Positions 12,223-24,239 of a stretch of 64,000 nucleotides of DNA are shown one piece after another. The position numbers were made by a program, and so were the translations under genes. The notes beneath the pieces were generated by a model. It worked only from the letters and a program-made list of their open reading frames with translations, made no database searches and was not told where the DNA came from. The stretch comes from Elymus sibiricus (taxonomy: Eukaryota > Streptophyta > Magnoliopsida > Poales > Poaceae), in NCBI GenBank assembly GCA_039707655.1, contig CM077672.1, positions 355,676,031 through 355,740,030 of the forward strand. Reading direction: 5' to 3'. Each line of letters opens with the position of its first letter. The first letter of the stretch is position 1.

Positions 12223-12900
12223 CTGTTTTACCGTTCTTCTTGAAGTTCCCTTTTCTTTCCCTTGCCCTTCTTGAAACTAGTGGTCTTATTAACCATCAAC
12301 ACTTGATGCTCCCCCTTTTTTTTTATTTCTACATCCGCAGATTGTAGCATCGCGAATAGCTTAAGGATCTTCTATCCCTTGCATGTTTATAGTTCATCAC
12401 GAAGATCCAGTAGCTTAGTGATAGTGACTAGAGAACTCTATCAATCACCACTTTATTTGGAAGTCTAACTCCCACTTAATTCAAGTGATTGAAGTACTCA
12501 GACATTCTGAGTACATGCTCACTAACGGAGCTGTTCTCCTCCATCTTGTAGCTATAGAACTTGTCGAAGGTGTCATACCTCTCGACCCGGGTGTGAGCTT
12601 GAAAAACAAATTTTCAGCTCTTGGAACATCTCATATGCTCCGTGTTGCTCAAAACATATTTGGAGCTCCGGTTCTAAGCCGTAAAGTATGGCGCACTGAA
12701 CTATCGAGTAGTCATTTTTTCTTGTCTGCCAGACGTTCATAACGTCCTCAGACGAAGCCGTAGGGGTATTTCACTGAGCGGTGCATTAAGGACATAAGCC
12801 TTCTGTGCAGCAGTGAGGACAATCCTCAGATCACGGACCTAGTCCGCATAGTTGCTTCCATCAACTTTCAATTTCGTTTTCTCTAGGAACATAATAAAAA
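12223..12900 (-). pseudogene. copia gag remnant
   Basis: Minus-strand pieces such as HQVLMVNKTTSFKKGKGK and a preceding AMLQSADVE-like stretch match copia gag ahead of the zinc knuckle. Stops and indels prevent a continuous reading. From 12900 to 14160 I see only leader-like sequence. Confidence 0.6.
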
Positions 12901-13494
12901 CAGGGGAACTACAGCGCGGTCTATTGATCTACAACATAAATTTGCTAAGACAAGTAAGACTATGTTCATGACAATTGAAGTTCAATTAATCAAATTACTT
13001 AAGAACTCCCACTTAGATTAACATCCCTCAAGTTGTCTAAGTGTAACATGATCCACATCAACTAAACCACGTCCGATCATCACGTGAGGTGGATTAGTTA
13101 TCAATGGTGAACATATTTCATGTTGATCATATCTACTATATGACTCATGTTCGACCTTTCGGTCTCTTGTGTTCCGAGGCCATGTCTGTACATGCTAGGC
13201 TCGTCAAGTTTAACCCAAGTATTCTGCGTGTGTAAAACTGGCTTACACCCGTTGTATGCGAACGAAAGAATCCATCACACCCGATCATCACGTGGTGCTT
13301 AGAAGCGTCGAACCTTCGCAACGGTGCATACTAGGGGAGAACACTTATCTTGAAATTTAGTGAAGGGATCATCTTATAATGCTACCGTCGTCCTAAGCAA
13401 GATAAGATGCATAAAACGATTAACATCACATGCAATTCAATATATGTGACATGATATGGCCATCATCGTCTTGTGCTTTTGATCTCCATCAGCA

Positions 13495-13622
13495 AAGCAC
13501 CGTCATGATCTCCATCGTCACCGGGTTGACACCTTGATCTCCATCGTAGCGTCGTGACACCTTGATCTCCATCGCAGCGTCGTGGTCGTCTCGCCGGCTA
13601 TTGCTACTACTACTACTACTGC
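13495..13622. repeat. short tandem repeats in the copia leader
   Basis: The phrase CACCTTGATCTCCATCG recurs three times with small changes between 13530 and 13580, followed by a (CTA)n microsatellite at about 13602-13622. Both lie in the untranslated leader of the minus-strand element. Confidence 0.7.
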
Positions 13623-14161
13623 TAACTCATAGCGGTAAAGAAAAGCAATTACATAGCGTTGGCATTGCATACAATAAAGAGACAACCATAAGGCTCCTGC
13701 CGGTTGCCTGATAACTTACAAAACATGATCATCTCATACAACAACTTATATCACATCATGTCTTGACCATATCACATCACCAGCATACCCTGCAAAAACA
13801 AGTTAGACGTCCTCTACTTTGTTGTTGCAAGTTTTACGTGGCTGCTACGGGTTTGCAAGAACCGTTCTTACCTACACAAAACCACAACGTGGTGTAGTGA
13901 TTGCTTTTTGATCTTCTAAAAGAACCCTCTTCATTGAAACCGATTCAACTAAAGTGAGAGAGACAGACACCCGCCAGTCACCTTTATGCAACGAGTGCAC
14001 TTAGCGGTGAAACCTGTCTCGCGTAAGCGTACGCGTAATGTCGGTCCAGGCCGCTTCATCTCACAATACCGCCGAATCAAGTAACAACTAGTAACGGCAA
14101 GCAATATGTATACACCCACGCCCACAACTCACTTGTGTTCTACTCGTGCAAAACACATCTA

Positions 14162-14186
14162 CGCATAGACCTGGCTCGGATGCCAC
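14162..14186 (-). other. copia primer binding site
   Basis: Directly after the 5' LTR end (CCCCAACA) the minus strand reads GTGGCATCCGAGCCAGGTC, a slightly mutated match to the initiator-tRNA-Met complement used by copia elements (TGGTATCAGAGC). Confidence 0.85.
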
Positions 14187-15929
14187 TGTTGGGGAACGGA
14201 GCATGAATTTCAAAAATTTTCCTACGCTCACACAAGATCTATCCATGGAGATGCATCGCTACGAGAGGGGAGAGTGTGTCTACGTACCCTCGTAGACCGT
14301 TTAGCGGAAGCGTCTCACAACGCGGTTGATGTAGTCGAACAATCCTTCGAGCTCCACCGATCGAGTACCGAACATACGGCACCTCCGAGTTCTACACACG
14401 TGCAGCTCGGTGACGTTCCTCGCCTTCTTGATCCAGCAAGACGTCGAGGAAGTAGATGAGTTTCGTCAGCACGACGGCGTGGCGACGGTGACGGTGAAGT
14501 AATCTCGGCAGGGCTTCGCCTAAGCTCTCCGAAAATATGACCGAGGGTGTAAACGGTGGAGGGGGGGCGCCGCACACGGCTAACAATGAATCGTGTTCTT
14601 TGGGGTGCCCCCTTGCCCCCGTATATAAAGGATGAGAGGGAGGAGGCCGGCCCCCTAGGGGTGCGCCAAGTGTGGGGAGTCCTACTAGGACTCCTTAGTC
14701 CTAGTAGGATTCCACCTCCCATACGGAGTAGGAAAGGGGGAAGGGAGAGGGAAAGGAAAAAGGGGGCTGCGCTCCCTCCCCTAGTCCAATTCGGTTTGGG
14801 CAAGGGGGGTGCGCGCCTCCTCACGTGGCCTGCCTCTCCTTTTCCCGTATGGCCCAATAAGGCCCATTACTTCTCCCGGTGAATTCCCGTAACTCCCCGG
14901 TACTCCGAAAAATACCCGAATCACTCGGAACCTTTCCGACGTCCGAATATAGCCTTCCAATATATGAATCTTTACCTCTCGACCATTTCAAGACTCCTCG
15001 TCATGTCCGTGATCTCATCCGGGACTCCGAACAAACTTCGGTCACCAATCACATAACTCATATAATACTAAATCGTCATCGAACCTTAAGCGTGCGGACC
15101 CTACGGGTTCGGGAATGATGTAGACATGACCGAGACGGCTCTCCGGTCAATAACCAACAGCGGAACCTGGATGCTCATATTGGTTCCTACATATTCCACG
15201 AAGATCTTTATCGGTCGAACCTCATATGACAACATACGTTGTTCCCTTTGTCCGGCGGTATGTTACTTGCCCGAGATTCGATCGTCGGTATCCAATACCT
15301 AGTTCAATCTCGTTACCGGCAAGTCTCTTTACTCGTTCCGTAATACATCATCTTGCAACTAACTCTTTAGTCACGGTGCTTGCAAGGCTTCTGTGATGCT
15401 GTATTACCGAGAGGGCCCAGAGATACCTCTCCGATAGTCGGAGTGACAAATCCCAATCTCGATCCATGCCAACTCAACAAACACTTTCGGAGATACCTGT
15501 AGTGCACCTTTATAATCACCCAGTTACGTTGTGACGTTTGATACACCCAAAGTATTCCTACGGTATTCGGGAGTTGCATGATCTCATGGTCAGAGGAACG
15601 TGTATTTGACATAGTGAAAGCAATAGCAATAAACTGAACGATCATTTGCTATGCTAACGGTTGGGTCAAGTCCATCACATCATTCTCCTAATGATGTGAT
15701 CCCGTTATCAAATGACAACTCATGTCCATGGTCAGGAAATCTTGACCATCTTTTGATCAACGAGCTAGTCTAGTAGAGGCTTACTAGGGACTCAGTATTT
15801 GTCTATTATCCACACATGTATTAAGTTTCCGGTCAATACAATTCTAGCATGAATAATAAACCATTATCATGAACGGAGAAATATGATAATAAACACTTTA
15901 TTAATTGCCTCTAGGGCATATTTCCAACA
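14187..15929 (-). repeat. copia 5' LTR, complete
   Basis: 1,743 bases, TG...CA termini on the minus strand (TGTTGGAAATATGCC to TTCCCCAACA). The right flank GTATC continues repeat copy B exactly where copy A has GTGAC|GTATC. Confidence 0.93.
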
Positions 15930-16835
15930 GTATCTCACTTTTGAAAGTCACTTTTCTTTGGTGTGTGTGTACATGTCATGGTGATAGGGTACAACTTATG
16001 ATGGGGCACTCCTCGTTCGGATGGGCCAGTCAACCTTTGGACATGGTTTGGTATGGATGGTGAACGGACGAACCAAAGCTCTGACAACATTGGGAACCAT
16101 GTGTTGGTCTTCACATCTCAATATACTAAAGTAAAGAATGAATGCAACAATTTCAAATAATGTGTAGCTTTTTTGTTTTTAACTTTGGTTTTGTTGTATA
16201 TGTTTGTTTAGTTTTATTGGGGTTTAGATTCGTATGTGTGATTTAGGGTTGGCAGTTTGGCACACATGGTAGTGGTGGCCGTGTGCGATAGGCAAAGTAG
16301 GCACTCAAAGAATCATACGGGGCCGATGAACTAGGTATTAAAGGTTGCATATTTACAATGTCATCTGCTAGGCATGCTCGAAACGGGACACATGGTGGTG
16401 GCCAATGTGAGAGGTTGTAACATAAAAGAAGATAGATAGAAAGAAAAGACGAATTGGTGCAATTAATGGTGGCCTGGCCACTGACTATTCGTTTGGCGAG
16501 GAAACTTTAGAAATAAAACTAAAAAATGTCTCTTGGGAGCATGAATCACAAAGAACAAATACCTCTGTTTTTCATTAATACTAGTACTGACCTATACCCA
16601 TAGCCTCTCTAATTTGCTTCCCTTGCCCGTGATTTTTACCTTGTGCAAGGGTGCCCAAGTGATTGACCTGGTGCAAGTTAATGACAAGAACTTCGTATCA
16701 TGATTCTCATCACGTCCCAAACCTGTGCTACTAATATATATAGATTAATCAATCTAGCAATGAGAGACTAGCTTCATTAAATGGCGTGCAATAATAACAG
16801 TCGGTGAAGCCAACTGGCTAACCTGGTGCAGCTTT
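15930..16835. repeat. repeat copy B, segment 2
   Basis: Matches copy A from about 5426 to 6330 (GTATCTCACTTTTGAAAGTC through CTAACCTGGTGCAGCTT). It is interrupted at its right end by the poly-T of an inserted LINE remnant. Confidence 0.85.
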
Positions 16836-17345
16836 TTTTGTGGGGTGAAGGGAGATTCTATTACTTAAGGAGGCAAATCAGCCAACATACGTTTTACAAT
16901 GTCGCTCAAGCCCGACCCCAACCAACACTGCAGTGTGAGGGGACTACGCCCGTAGACAGCGAGTGCATGGCTAACTTTATTCAGAGAGCGGCTAATATAT
17001 GTAATAGAAATCTCCCTAGTATCAACCGTGATCATCCTCTGAATCTCCTCCACGAGCACATGATATCTTGATCAGTCCGCCGACTAAGCATTGAGCATCG
17101 AAACAGCTTCGGTACTATCAAGCTCAATGGCAATTGGCAAGCTCGTACGGTGTAGCGCAAGCGTGAGGCTCTCCCTACAGGCTGCTAGCTCAGCCTCAAG
17201 ACCACTATCACATGCGAGGAGTTCCCTGCATGTAGTAAAGATGGCCGCCTCGGGCTCATTTCACAGCACCATGCCCCCGCCGCTGCACCAGTAGCATTCA
17301 CATGGTTGCCGTCTGCTTTAATTTGGTCCAGCCGGCGGGGGGCTG
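16836..17345 (-). pseudogene. LINE remnant, RNase H-like domain and poly(A) tail
   Basis: On the minus strand the frame continues from 25792 across the E1 insertion (WVQP then PPAGWTKLKADGNH) into an RVT_3/RNase H-like domain: LEAELAACRESLTLAL, PIAIELDSTEAV, HVLVEEIQRMI, TYISRSLNKVSHALA. It ends with a short 3' tail and poly(A) (poly-T at 16833-16839 on plus). Plant L1-type LINEs carry such a C-terminal RNase H-like domain. The copy is 5'-truncated and inserted into repeat copy B; the empty site is in copy A near 6331. No clear TSD was found. Confidence 0.8.
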
Positions 17346-18889
17346 TGCTACTTGTAGACTGCGTTGGTATTTCCCCGAAGAGGAGAGGACGATGTAGTAT
17401 AGTAGAGATAAGTATTTCCCTCAGTTAAGAACCAAGGTTATCAATCCAGTAGGAGAACCACACAAAACCTCGTTAGCAGCACCTACACACACAAAAGCAA
17501 ACACTTGCACCCAACGCAAATAAGAGTGTTGTCAATCCCTTAGCGGTTATTTGCAAGGATTAATTCTGATAGTGATAGATAAAAAGTAAATTGCAAAATA
17601 AAATAAAAGTAAATAAATTGCAGCAAAGTATTTTTGGATTTTAATATATGATAAAGATAGACCCGGGGGCCATAGTTTTCACTAGAGGCTTCTCTCTCGA
17701 ACGCAGAACATACAGTGGGTAAACAAATTACTGTTGGGTAATTTATAGAAAAACAAATAATTATGACGGATTCATGGCAATGATCATTTATATAGGCATC
17801 ATGTCCGAGACAAGTAGACCGACTCCTGCCTGCATCTACTACTATTACTCTACCCATCGACCGCTATCCAGCATGCATTTAGGGTATTAAGTATAAAACA
17901 GAGTAACGCCTTAAGCAAGATGACATGATGTAGACAAAGTAAACTCACGCAATATGATTAAACCCCATCTTTTTATCCTTAATGAAAACAATACAAATAC
18001 GTGTCATGTCCCTTTCTGTCACTGGGATTGAGCACCGCAATATTGAACCCATCACAAAGCACCTCTCCCATTGCAAGATAAATCAATCTAGTTGGCCAAA
18101 CCAAACGGATAGATCAGAGAGAAATACAAAGCTATAACAATCATGCATAAAAGAGTTCAGAGAAGACTCAAATATTTCTCATGAATAATCTGATCATAAA
18201 CTCACAATTCATCGGATCCCAACAAACACACCGCAAAAGAAGATTACATCGGATAGAACTCCAAGAACATCGAGGAGAACATGGTATTGAAGATCAAAGA
18301 GAGAGAAGAAGCCATCTAGCTACTAGCTATGGACCCGTAGGTCTGTGGTAAACTACTCACACATCATCGGAAGGGCAGCAAGGTTGATGAAGAAGCCCTC
18401 CGTGATCGATTCCCCCTCCGGCAGAGTACCGAAAAAGGCCTCCAGATGGGATCGCGGAAGAACAGAGGCTTGTGGCGGTGGTAGGGTTTTCTCGTCTGGC
18501 TCTCTGATGGTTTCCGAATACTTGAGAATTTATAGAAGTGGAATTAGGTCAAAAGGAGCCACGAGGGGCCCACAAGGCATCATGGCGCCCCCCTGGGGCC
18601 GCGCCGTATTGCCTTGTGGCCTCCCCGTGAGGCTTCTGGCTTCCTCCCGAAGCTTCCAGGGTTTCTTTTGTCCAGAAAAAAATCGTCGAAAAGTTCCGTG
18701 CCATTTGGACTTCGTTTGGTACTGATTTCCTGAAAAACCAAAAACAAGTAGAAAACAGCAACTGGCACTGGGTACTAGGCTAATAGGTTAGTCCCAAAAA
18801 ATGATATATAATTACATGTAAAACATTCAAGATTGATACTATAATAGCATGGAACAATAAAAAATTATAGATACATTGGAGACGTATCA
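17346..18889 (-). repeat. E1 3' LTR
   Basis: 1,544 bases from TGATACGTCTCCAATG (minus, at 18889) to CTACAAGTAGCA (17346). The polypurine tract abuts it at 18890. Confidence 0.9.
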
Positions 18890-21794
18890 AGCATCCCCAA
18901 GCTTAATTCCTGCTCGTCCTTGAGTAGGTAAATGATAAAAATAAATTTTTTGATGTGGAATGCTACCTAACATGTTTCATCATGTAATTCTCTTTTACGG
19001 TATGAATATTTAGATCCGAATGATTCAAAGCAATAGTCTATAATTTGATATAAAGACATCAATACTCTGACATACAAATAAACAATCATGCCTTTCAAAA
19101 TAAAAATGCTAAAGAAAGTTATCCCTACAAAATCATATAATCCTGTCATGCTCCATCTTCTTAACACAAAGTATTTATCATGCACTACCCCGATGACAAG
19201 CCGAGCAATTGCTTCATACTTTTTAATGCGCTTAAGCTTTTTCAACCCCCACGCAATACATGAGCGCAAGCCATGGATATAGCACTATGGGTGGAATAGA
19301 GTGTGGTGGTAGAGATTAATAAGGGGAAGTCAAAAATAAGAAGATAGTCTCACATCGACGCGGCTAATCAACGGGCTATGGAGATGCCCATTAATTGATG
19401 TCAATGCGAGGAGTAGGGATTGCCATGCAACGGATACACTAAGAGCTGTAACTGTATGAAAGCTCAACATGAAAAACTAAGTGGGTGTGCATCCAACTTG
19501 CTTGCTCATGAAGACCTCGGGCATTTGAGGAAGCCCATCATCGAAATATACATGCCAAGTTCTATAATGAAAAATTCCCACTAGTATATGAAAGTGACAA
19601 AATAGGAGACTCTCTATATGAAAAACATGGTACTACTTTGAAGCACAAGTATGGAAAAGGATAGTAACACTGCCCCTTCTCTCTTTTTCTCTCATTTTAT
19701 TTTTTTTCTTTTTCTTCTTTTTTCCTCTTTTTTTTTCTTTTCCTTTTTTTTGTGGGCTCTTTTTGGCCTATCTTTTTTTTATTTCCTCACTAGGACAATG
19801 CTCTAATAATGATGATCATCATACTTCTATTTACTTACAACTCAAAATTACAACTCGAAACTAGAACAAATATGACTCTATATGAATGCCTCTGGCAGTG
19901 TACCAGGATGTGCAATGATACTAGCGTAACATGTATAAAAAATGATGAACGGTGGCTGAGCCACAAACACTATGTCAGCTATATGATCATGCAAAGCAAT
20001 ATGACAATGATGATGTGTGTCATAAAAACAGAACGGTGGAAGTTGCATGGCAATATATCTCGGAATGGCTATGGAAATGCCATGATAGGTAGGTATGGTG
20101 GCTGTTTTGAGGAAGATATAATGAGGCTTATGTGTGACAGAGCGTATCATATTACGGAGTTTGGATGCACCGGCGGAGTTTGCACCAACTCTCGATGTGA
20201 GAAAGGGCAATGCACGGTACCGAAGAGGCTAGCAAATTGTGAAAAGGTGAGAGTGCGTATAATCCATGGACTCACATTAGTCATAAAGAACTCACATACT
20301 TATTGCGAAAGTTTATTAGCCCTCGAAGCAAAGTACTACTACGCATGCCCCTAGGGGGATAGATTGGTAGGAAAAGACCATCGCTCGTCCCCGACCGCCA
20401 CTCATAAGGTAGACAATCAATAATAAATCATGCTCCAACTTCTTAGCATAACGACAGATCATACGTGCATGCTTCGGGAATCACAAACCTTAACACCAAT
20501 ATTCTTACTAAACCACAATGATCTAATAGCACCTCCCACATATTACCATCTTAATATCGCAAAACTATTGCAAGGAATCAAACTTATCATATTCAGTGAT
20601 CTACATGAAAGTTTTTATTATATCCCTCTTGAATACCTATCATATTAGAACCAATTTCATAACCCGTGCATATTACCATTGCTATTCATTAGACTCTCAA
20701 AAAGATATAAGTAAAGCATGAGAGTGCAACTATTTCTTTAAAACATAACCAACGCCGTGCTCTAAAAGATATAAGTGAAGCACTAGAGCAACTGCCTAGC
20801 TCAAAAGATATAAGTGAAGCACATAGAGTATTCTAACAAATCAAGAATAATGTGTGTCCCTCTCAAAAAGGTGTGTTCAGCAAAGATGATTGTGGCAAAC
20901 TAAAAAGCAAACAAACTATAACACAAGAAGCTCCAAGTAAAACACATATCATGTGATGAATAAAAATATAGCTCCAAGTGATATACCGATAGATTGTAGA
21001 TGAAAGAGGGGATGCCATCCGGGGCACCCCCAAGCTTAGATGCTTGAGTCTTCCTTGAATATTACCTTGGGGTGCCTTGGGCATCCCCAAGCTTAGGCTC
21101 TTGCCACTCCTTATTCCTTTATCCATCGTAGCCTCACCCAAAACTTGAAAACTTCAGCACACAAAACTCAACAGAAAACTCGTGAGATCCGTTAGTATAA
21201 CAAATAAATTTTAAACTTTAGGTGCTATTGTAAATTGATTAATATTTAATATTGGCATAATGCTACTGTACTCCAACTTCTCTATGACTCATACCCCCGA
21301 TACGATCCATCGATTCATCAAAATAAGCAAACTATGCAACAAAAACAGAATCTGTCTAAAACAGAACAGTCTGTAAAGATCTAAATTAACGTCATACTTA
21401 TGTAACTCCAAAAATTATGAAAAATGAGGACAACGTGGGAAATTCATATTCCAATACTGTGTAATAAATTCAGAGTTTTATCACGCTCCAGCAAAAAATC
21501 AAAATTTCAGCACTGGACGCAAAAGTTTCTGTTTTCAAACATCATCAATCATACTATCTTTCAAATCATCCCAAAGGCATTACTTGGCACAAACACTAAT
21601 TAAAAGATAAAAACATAATCAAAACAGAGGCTATAATTGTGTAAACACACAAAAACAGAAAGTAAAACAAAAATTTATTTTATTCATTGGGTTGCCTCCC
21701 AACAAGCGCTATTGTTTTATGCCCCTAGCTAGGCATAATGCATAGTTTCAAGTGTTGTAATCCTTCAAATTAATTCCATAGGTGGCCCTCATAA
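18890..21794 (-). other. E1 3' spacer: repeats, hairpin and decayed small frames
   Basis: Noncoding in the element sense apart from a 110-codon frame (20210-19878, MPFLTSRVGANSAG...) whose relative occurs at the same place in E2. A hairpin-forming block (AGCGCTTGTTGGGAGGC then AACCCAAT, 21710-21686 on minus) lies about 80 bases after the original stop position. The polypurine-like phrase AAGCTTGGGGATGCC occurs twice near 21030-21110, and CTTCACTTATATCTTTT-type repeats occur at 20700-20825. A long purine tract on the element strand lies at 19680-19790. Confidence 0.75.
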
Positions 21795-22079
21795 GATCAA
21801 GTACAATAAGCTTATGTAAGCGGGCTATAAGAGTTAAAATATTATATTTCTGCTGACATGGAGGGGAGAGAAGAGGAGAGAGAAGAGGAGCCGGCTACAG
21901 AATAAGAGCCAGCTGCAACACGTGCTCCTAGGCACCATGTGAGAGTGGGACGTGGGCCATGCATTAATAAAGTAGCACATCTTTACATCTAACTATTGTA
22001 CGTGCCAGCTATAACCTTGGCTATAGATGACATGGCATCACCATATAGCCATCAACTGGCTATACTATTAACCATGCTC
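21795..22079 (-). mobile_element. Tourist-type MITE inside E1, TSD TTA
   Basis: 285 bases, reading GAGCATGGTTAATAG to CTTATTGTACTTGATC on the minus strand, with imperfect terminal inverted repeats. It is flanked by TTA on that strand (TAA at 21792-21794 and 22080-22082 on plus), the target of PIF/Harbinger Tourist elements. The same interior (Tourist-like with TATAGCC/GGCTATA blocks) is common in Triticeae DNA. It interrupts the end of the E1 coding frame and supplies its present stop codon. Confidence 0.85.
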
Positions 22080-24033
22080 TAATAGATTCATATGATGGCT
22101 TAATTCTCTTTTTAGGGAAGTGTTCCATCCCTTTCTTTAATGGAAATTGAAATCTTATATTATCTTCTTTCATATCAATAATAGCACCTATGGTTCGTAG
22201 GAAGGGCCTACCAAGTATTATAGGAAAAGACGGATTGCATTCAATATCAAGCACAATAAAATCCACGGGTACATAATTCCTATTAGCAAGAATAAGCACA
22301 TCATTTATTCTACCCAATGGATTTTTAATGGTGGAATCCGCAAGATGTAAGTTGAGGGAACAAGCATCCATATCTGTGAGACCTAGCACGTCACATAAAG
22401 ATTTTGGTATATTCATCATGTAATTTTCTAGGAATGAAACTTTCAACTCAAGTTTTTCTTCATGAGCTTTTATCATAGCTTCTACAATATGTTTAGTGAA
22501 AGCTTTATTTTGTTCATAGGCATTAGGTGAATTAATCGTGGATTGCAACAAGGAAATACATTCAACTAAAGAATAATTACCATAATTAAAGTCCTTGTAA
22601 TCCAAAGTAGTGGACACATCACTATTTAAAGTTTTGACCTCTCCAAACCCACTTTTTTCATTGTTATCATTAGGATCATCACCCTCCAAATAATTGGGAC
22701 GCCTTCTAGCTAAAGTTGACTCATCTTCAGTCCCTTTTTCATCAAGTTTTATATTACTAAATAAAGATTCAATAGGGGTGACACCAATCATTTTAATATC
22801 TTCATCATTACTATGATAAAAACCGGGTGGAATGGCTTTTTCTAGGAATTCTCGCTTAGCTCTCAACCTAGCGGTTCTTTCTTTACTTTCATTAATGGAG
22901 ACATAGATAGCTTTAATAAACTCATTTATATCATGCTTGGGTGGAATTTTTTTAATTTTGAGAGTTTCAACATCATGAGCAATTCTATCTATGTTCCTAG
23001 CCATATCATCAACTTTATTCAATTTTTCTTCTACCATAGCATTGAAAATCTTTTGCGAATTAATAAATTCTTTAATATTACTTTCAAGATCAGAGGGTAT
23101 CCTATTATTATTATTATATGAATTACCATAATTATTAGAGGAATTTCCAGGAAACGGTCTAGGATTGAAATTACACCTATAAGCATTGTTGTTGAAATTA
23201 TTTCTAGAGACAAAATTCACATCAATAGCAACATTATTTTGCTCAATCAAAGTAGACAATGGCACATCATTAGGATCAATATGAGCACTTTTACTAGCAA
23301 CCAATTTCATAAGAGCATCCATCTTATCACTCAAAGTATTAATTTCTTCAACAGAATTTATCTTCTTACCAGTTGGAGTTCGTTCAGTGTGCCATTGAGA
23401 ATAATTTGTCATAATATTATCTAGGAGTTTGGTAGCTTCTCCCAATGTAATTTTCATAAAAGTGCCACCTGCGGCAGAGTCTAGCAAATTTATAGAAACA
23501 AAGTTTAGTCCCGCATAAAAAACTTGTATGATCATCCATAAGCTTAAACCATGAGTTGGGCAATTTCTTATCATTAATTTCATTCTGTCCCAAGATTGTG
23601 CAACATGTTCATGTTTAAGTTGCTTAAAATTCATAATTTGGCTTCTTAAAGAAATAATCTTAGCAGGAGGAAAATATTTGGCAATAAAAGTATCCTTACA
23701 CTTATTCCATGAATCAATACTATTTCTAGGCAAGGATGAAAACCAAGTTTTAGCACGATCTCGTAATGAGAACGGAAATAATTTCAATTTAACAATATCA
23801 TTATCCACATCTGTCTTCTTTTGCATATCACAAAGTTCAACGAAAGTATTTAGATGGGATGCAGCATCTTCATTAGGACTACCAGAAAATTGTTCTTTCA
23901 TAACAAGATTAAGCAAAGCAGGATTAATGTCACATGACTCCGCACTAGTGGCAGGAGGAGCAATTGAAGTACTAATAAAATCATTATTATTAGTATTGGA
24001 AAAGTCACACAGTTTTGTGTTTTCTTGAGACAT
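22060..24033 (-). CDS. E1 gag with protease-like C-terminus, 3' end replaced by a MITE
   Basis: A 657-codon frame starting MSQENTKLCDF. Residues about 45-220 are a retrotransposon gag domain (FSGSPNEDAASHLNTF, LFPFSLRDRAKTWFSSLP, YFPPAKIISLRSQI). The middle is Asn-rich and basic with no CCHC knuckle. Residues about 540-640 look like a gypsy retropepsin (SLCDVLGLTD, LHLADSTIKNPLG, VPVDFIVLDI, PIILGRPFL). The catalytic D(L/T)GAS that should precede SLCDVLGL is absent: the frame reads LKVSFLENYMMNIPKSL there. The last few codons (RAWLIV and stop) come from the MITE at 21795-22079; without it the frame would run 13 codons further. Structural Gag function is plausible, proteolysis doubtful. Confidence 0.88.
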   Translation of the reverse strand: MSQENTKLCDFSNTNNNDFISTSIAPPATSAESCDINPALLNLVMKEQFSGSPNEDAASHLNTFVELCDMQKKTDVDNDIVKLKLFPFSLRDRAKTWFSSLPRNSIDSWNKCKDTFIAKYFPPAKIISLRSQIMNFKQLKHEHVAQSWDRMKLMIRNCPTHGLSLWMIIQVFYAGLNFVSINLLDSAAGGTFMKITLGEATKLLDNIMTNYSQWHTERTPTGKKINSVEEINTLSDKMDALMKLVASKSAHIDPNDVPLSTLIEQNNVAIDVNFVSRNNFNNNAYRCNFNPRPFPGNSSNNYGNSYNNNNRIPSDLESNIKEFINSQKIFNAMVEEKLNKVDDMARNIDRIAHDVETLKIKKIPPKHDINEFIKAIYVSINESKERTARLRAKREFLEKAIPPGFYHSNDEDIKMIGVTPIESLFSNIKLDEKGTEDESTLARRRPNYLEGDDPNDNNEKSGFGEVKTLNSDVSTTLDYKDFNYGNYSLVECISLLQSTINSPNAYEQNKAFTKHIVEAMIKAHEEKLELKVSFLENYMMNIPKSLCDVLGLTDMDACSLNLHLADSTIKNPLGRINDVLILANRNYVPVDFIVLDIECNPSFPIILGRPFLRTIGAIIDMKEDNIRFQFPLKKGMEHFPKKRIKPSYESIRAWLIV

Positions 24034-24204
24034 CGCGACAGAGCAAGCAAACTAGCAAACAAGCAAATGAAAATATTTTTGAGTTTTTGTAAAATTATTT
24101 TAGAAGTGGGGGAGATGAAAACGAGAGGCAAATGCAAATAAAAGGCAAATAAAATAAATGCAAGTGGATGATAGTTTATGCGAAGGTACATGATAAATTT
24201 TGGT

Positions 24205-24239
24205 GATGTCTCCCCGGCAACGGCGCTAGAAGTTCTTCC
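24205..24239 (-). other. E1 primer binding site
   Basis: Next to the 5' LTR end the minus strand reads GGAAGAACTTCTAGCGCCG then TTGCCGGGGAGA. E2 has the same segment with TGGCGCCGTTGCCGG, complementary to tRNA-Asp in Athila-type elements; E1 has one change (TAGCGCC). Confidence 0.85.

Larger units (their letters stand above)
7660..15929 (-). mobile_element. Ty1/copia retrotransposon, 3' LTR truncated
   Basis: Element on the minus strand: 5' LTR 14187-15929, tRNA-iMet-type primer site 14162-14186, degenerate gag-PR-IN-RT/RNaseH (12900 to 9100), polypurine tract at 9052-9070, 3' LTR 7660-9051. The gene order protease, integrase, RT is copia-type. LTRs begin TGTTGGAAATATGCCC, typical of Triticeae copia elements. 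The right flank starts GTATC. The expected left GTATC and the last 351 bases of the 3' LTR are missing, so the TSD is lost on the left. The pol frames are full of stops, so the element is not autonomous. Confidence 0.93.

Noticed and set aside
16826..16845. Search for a TSD of the LINE remnant split by E1
   Set aside because: Comparison with copy A shows the insertion point, but left CAGCTT and right TAATCTT share only CTT, so no TSD is claimed.
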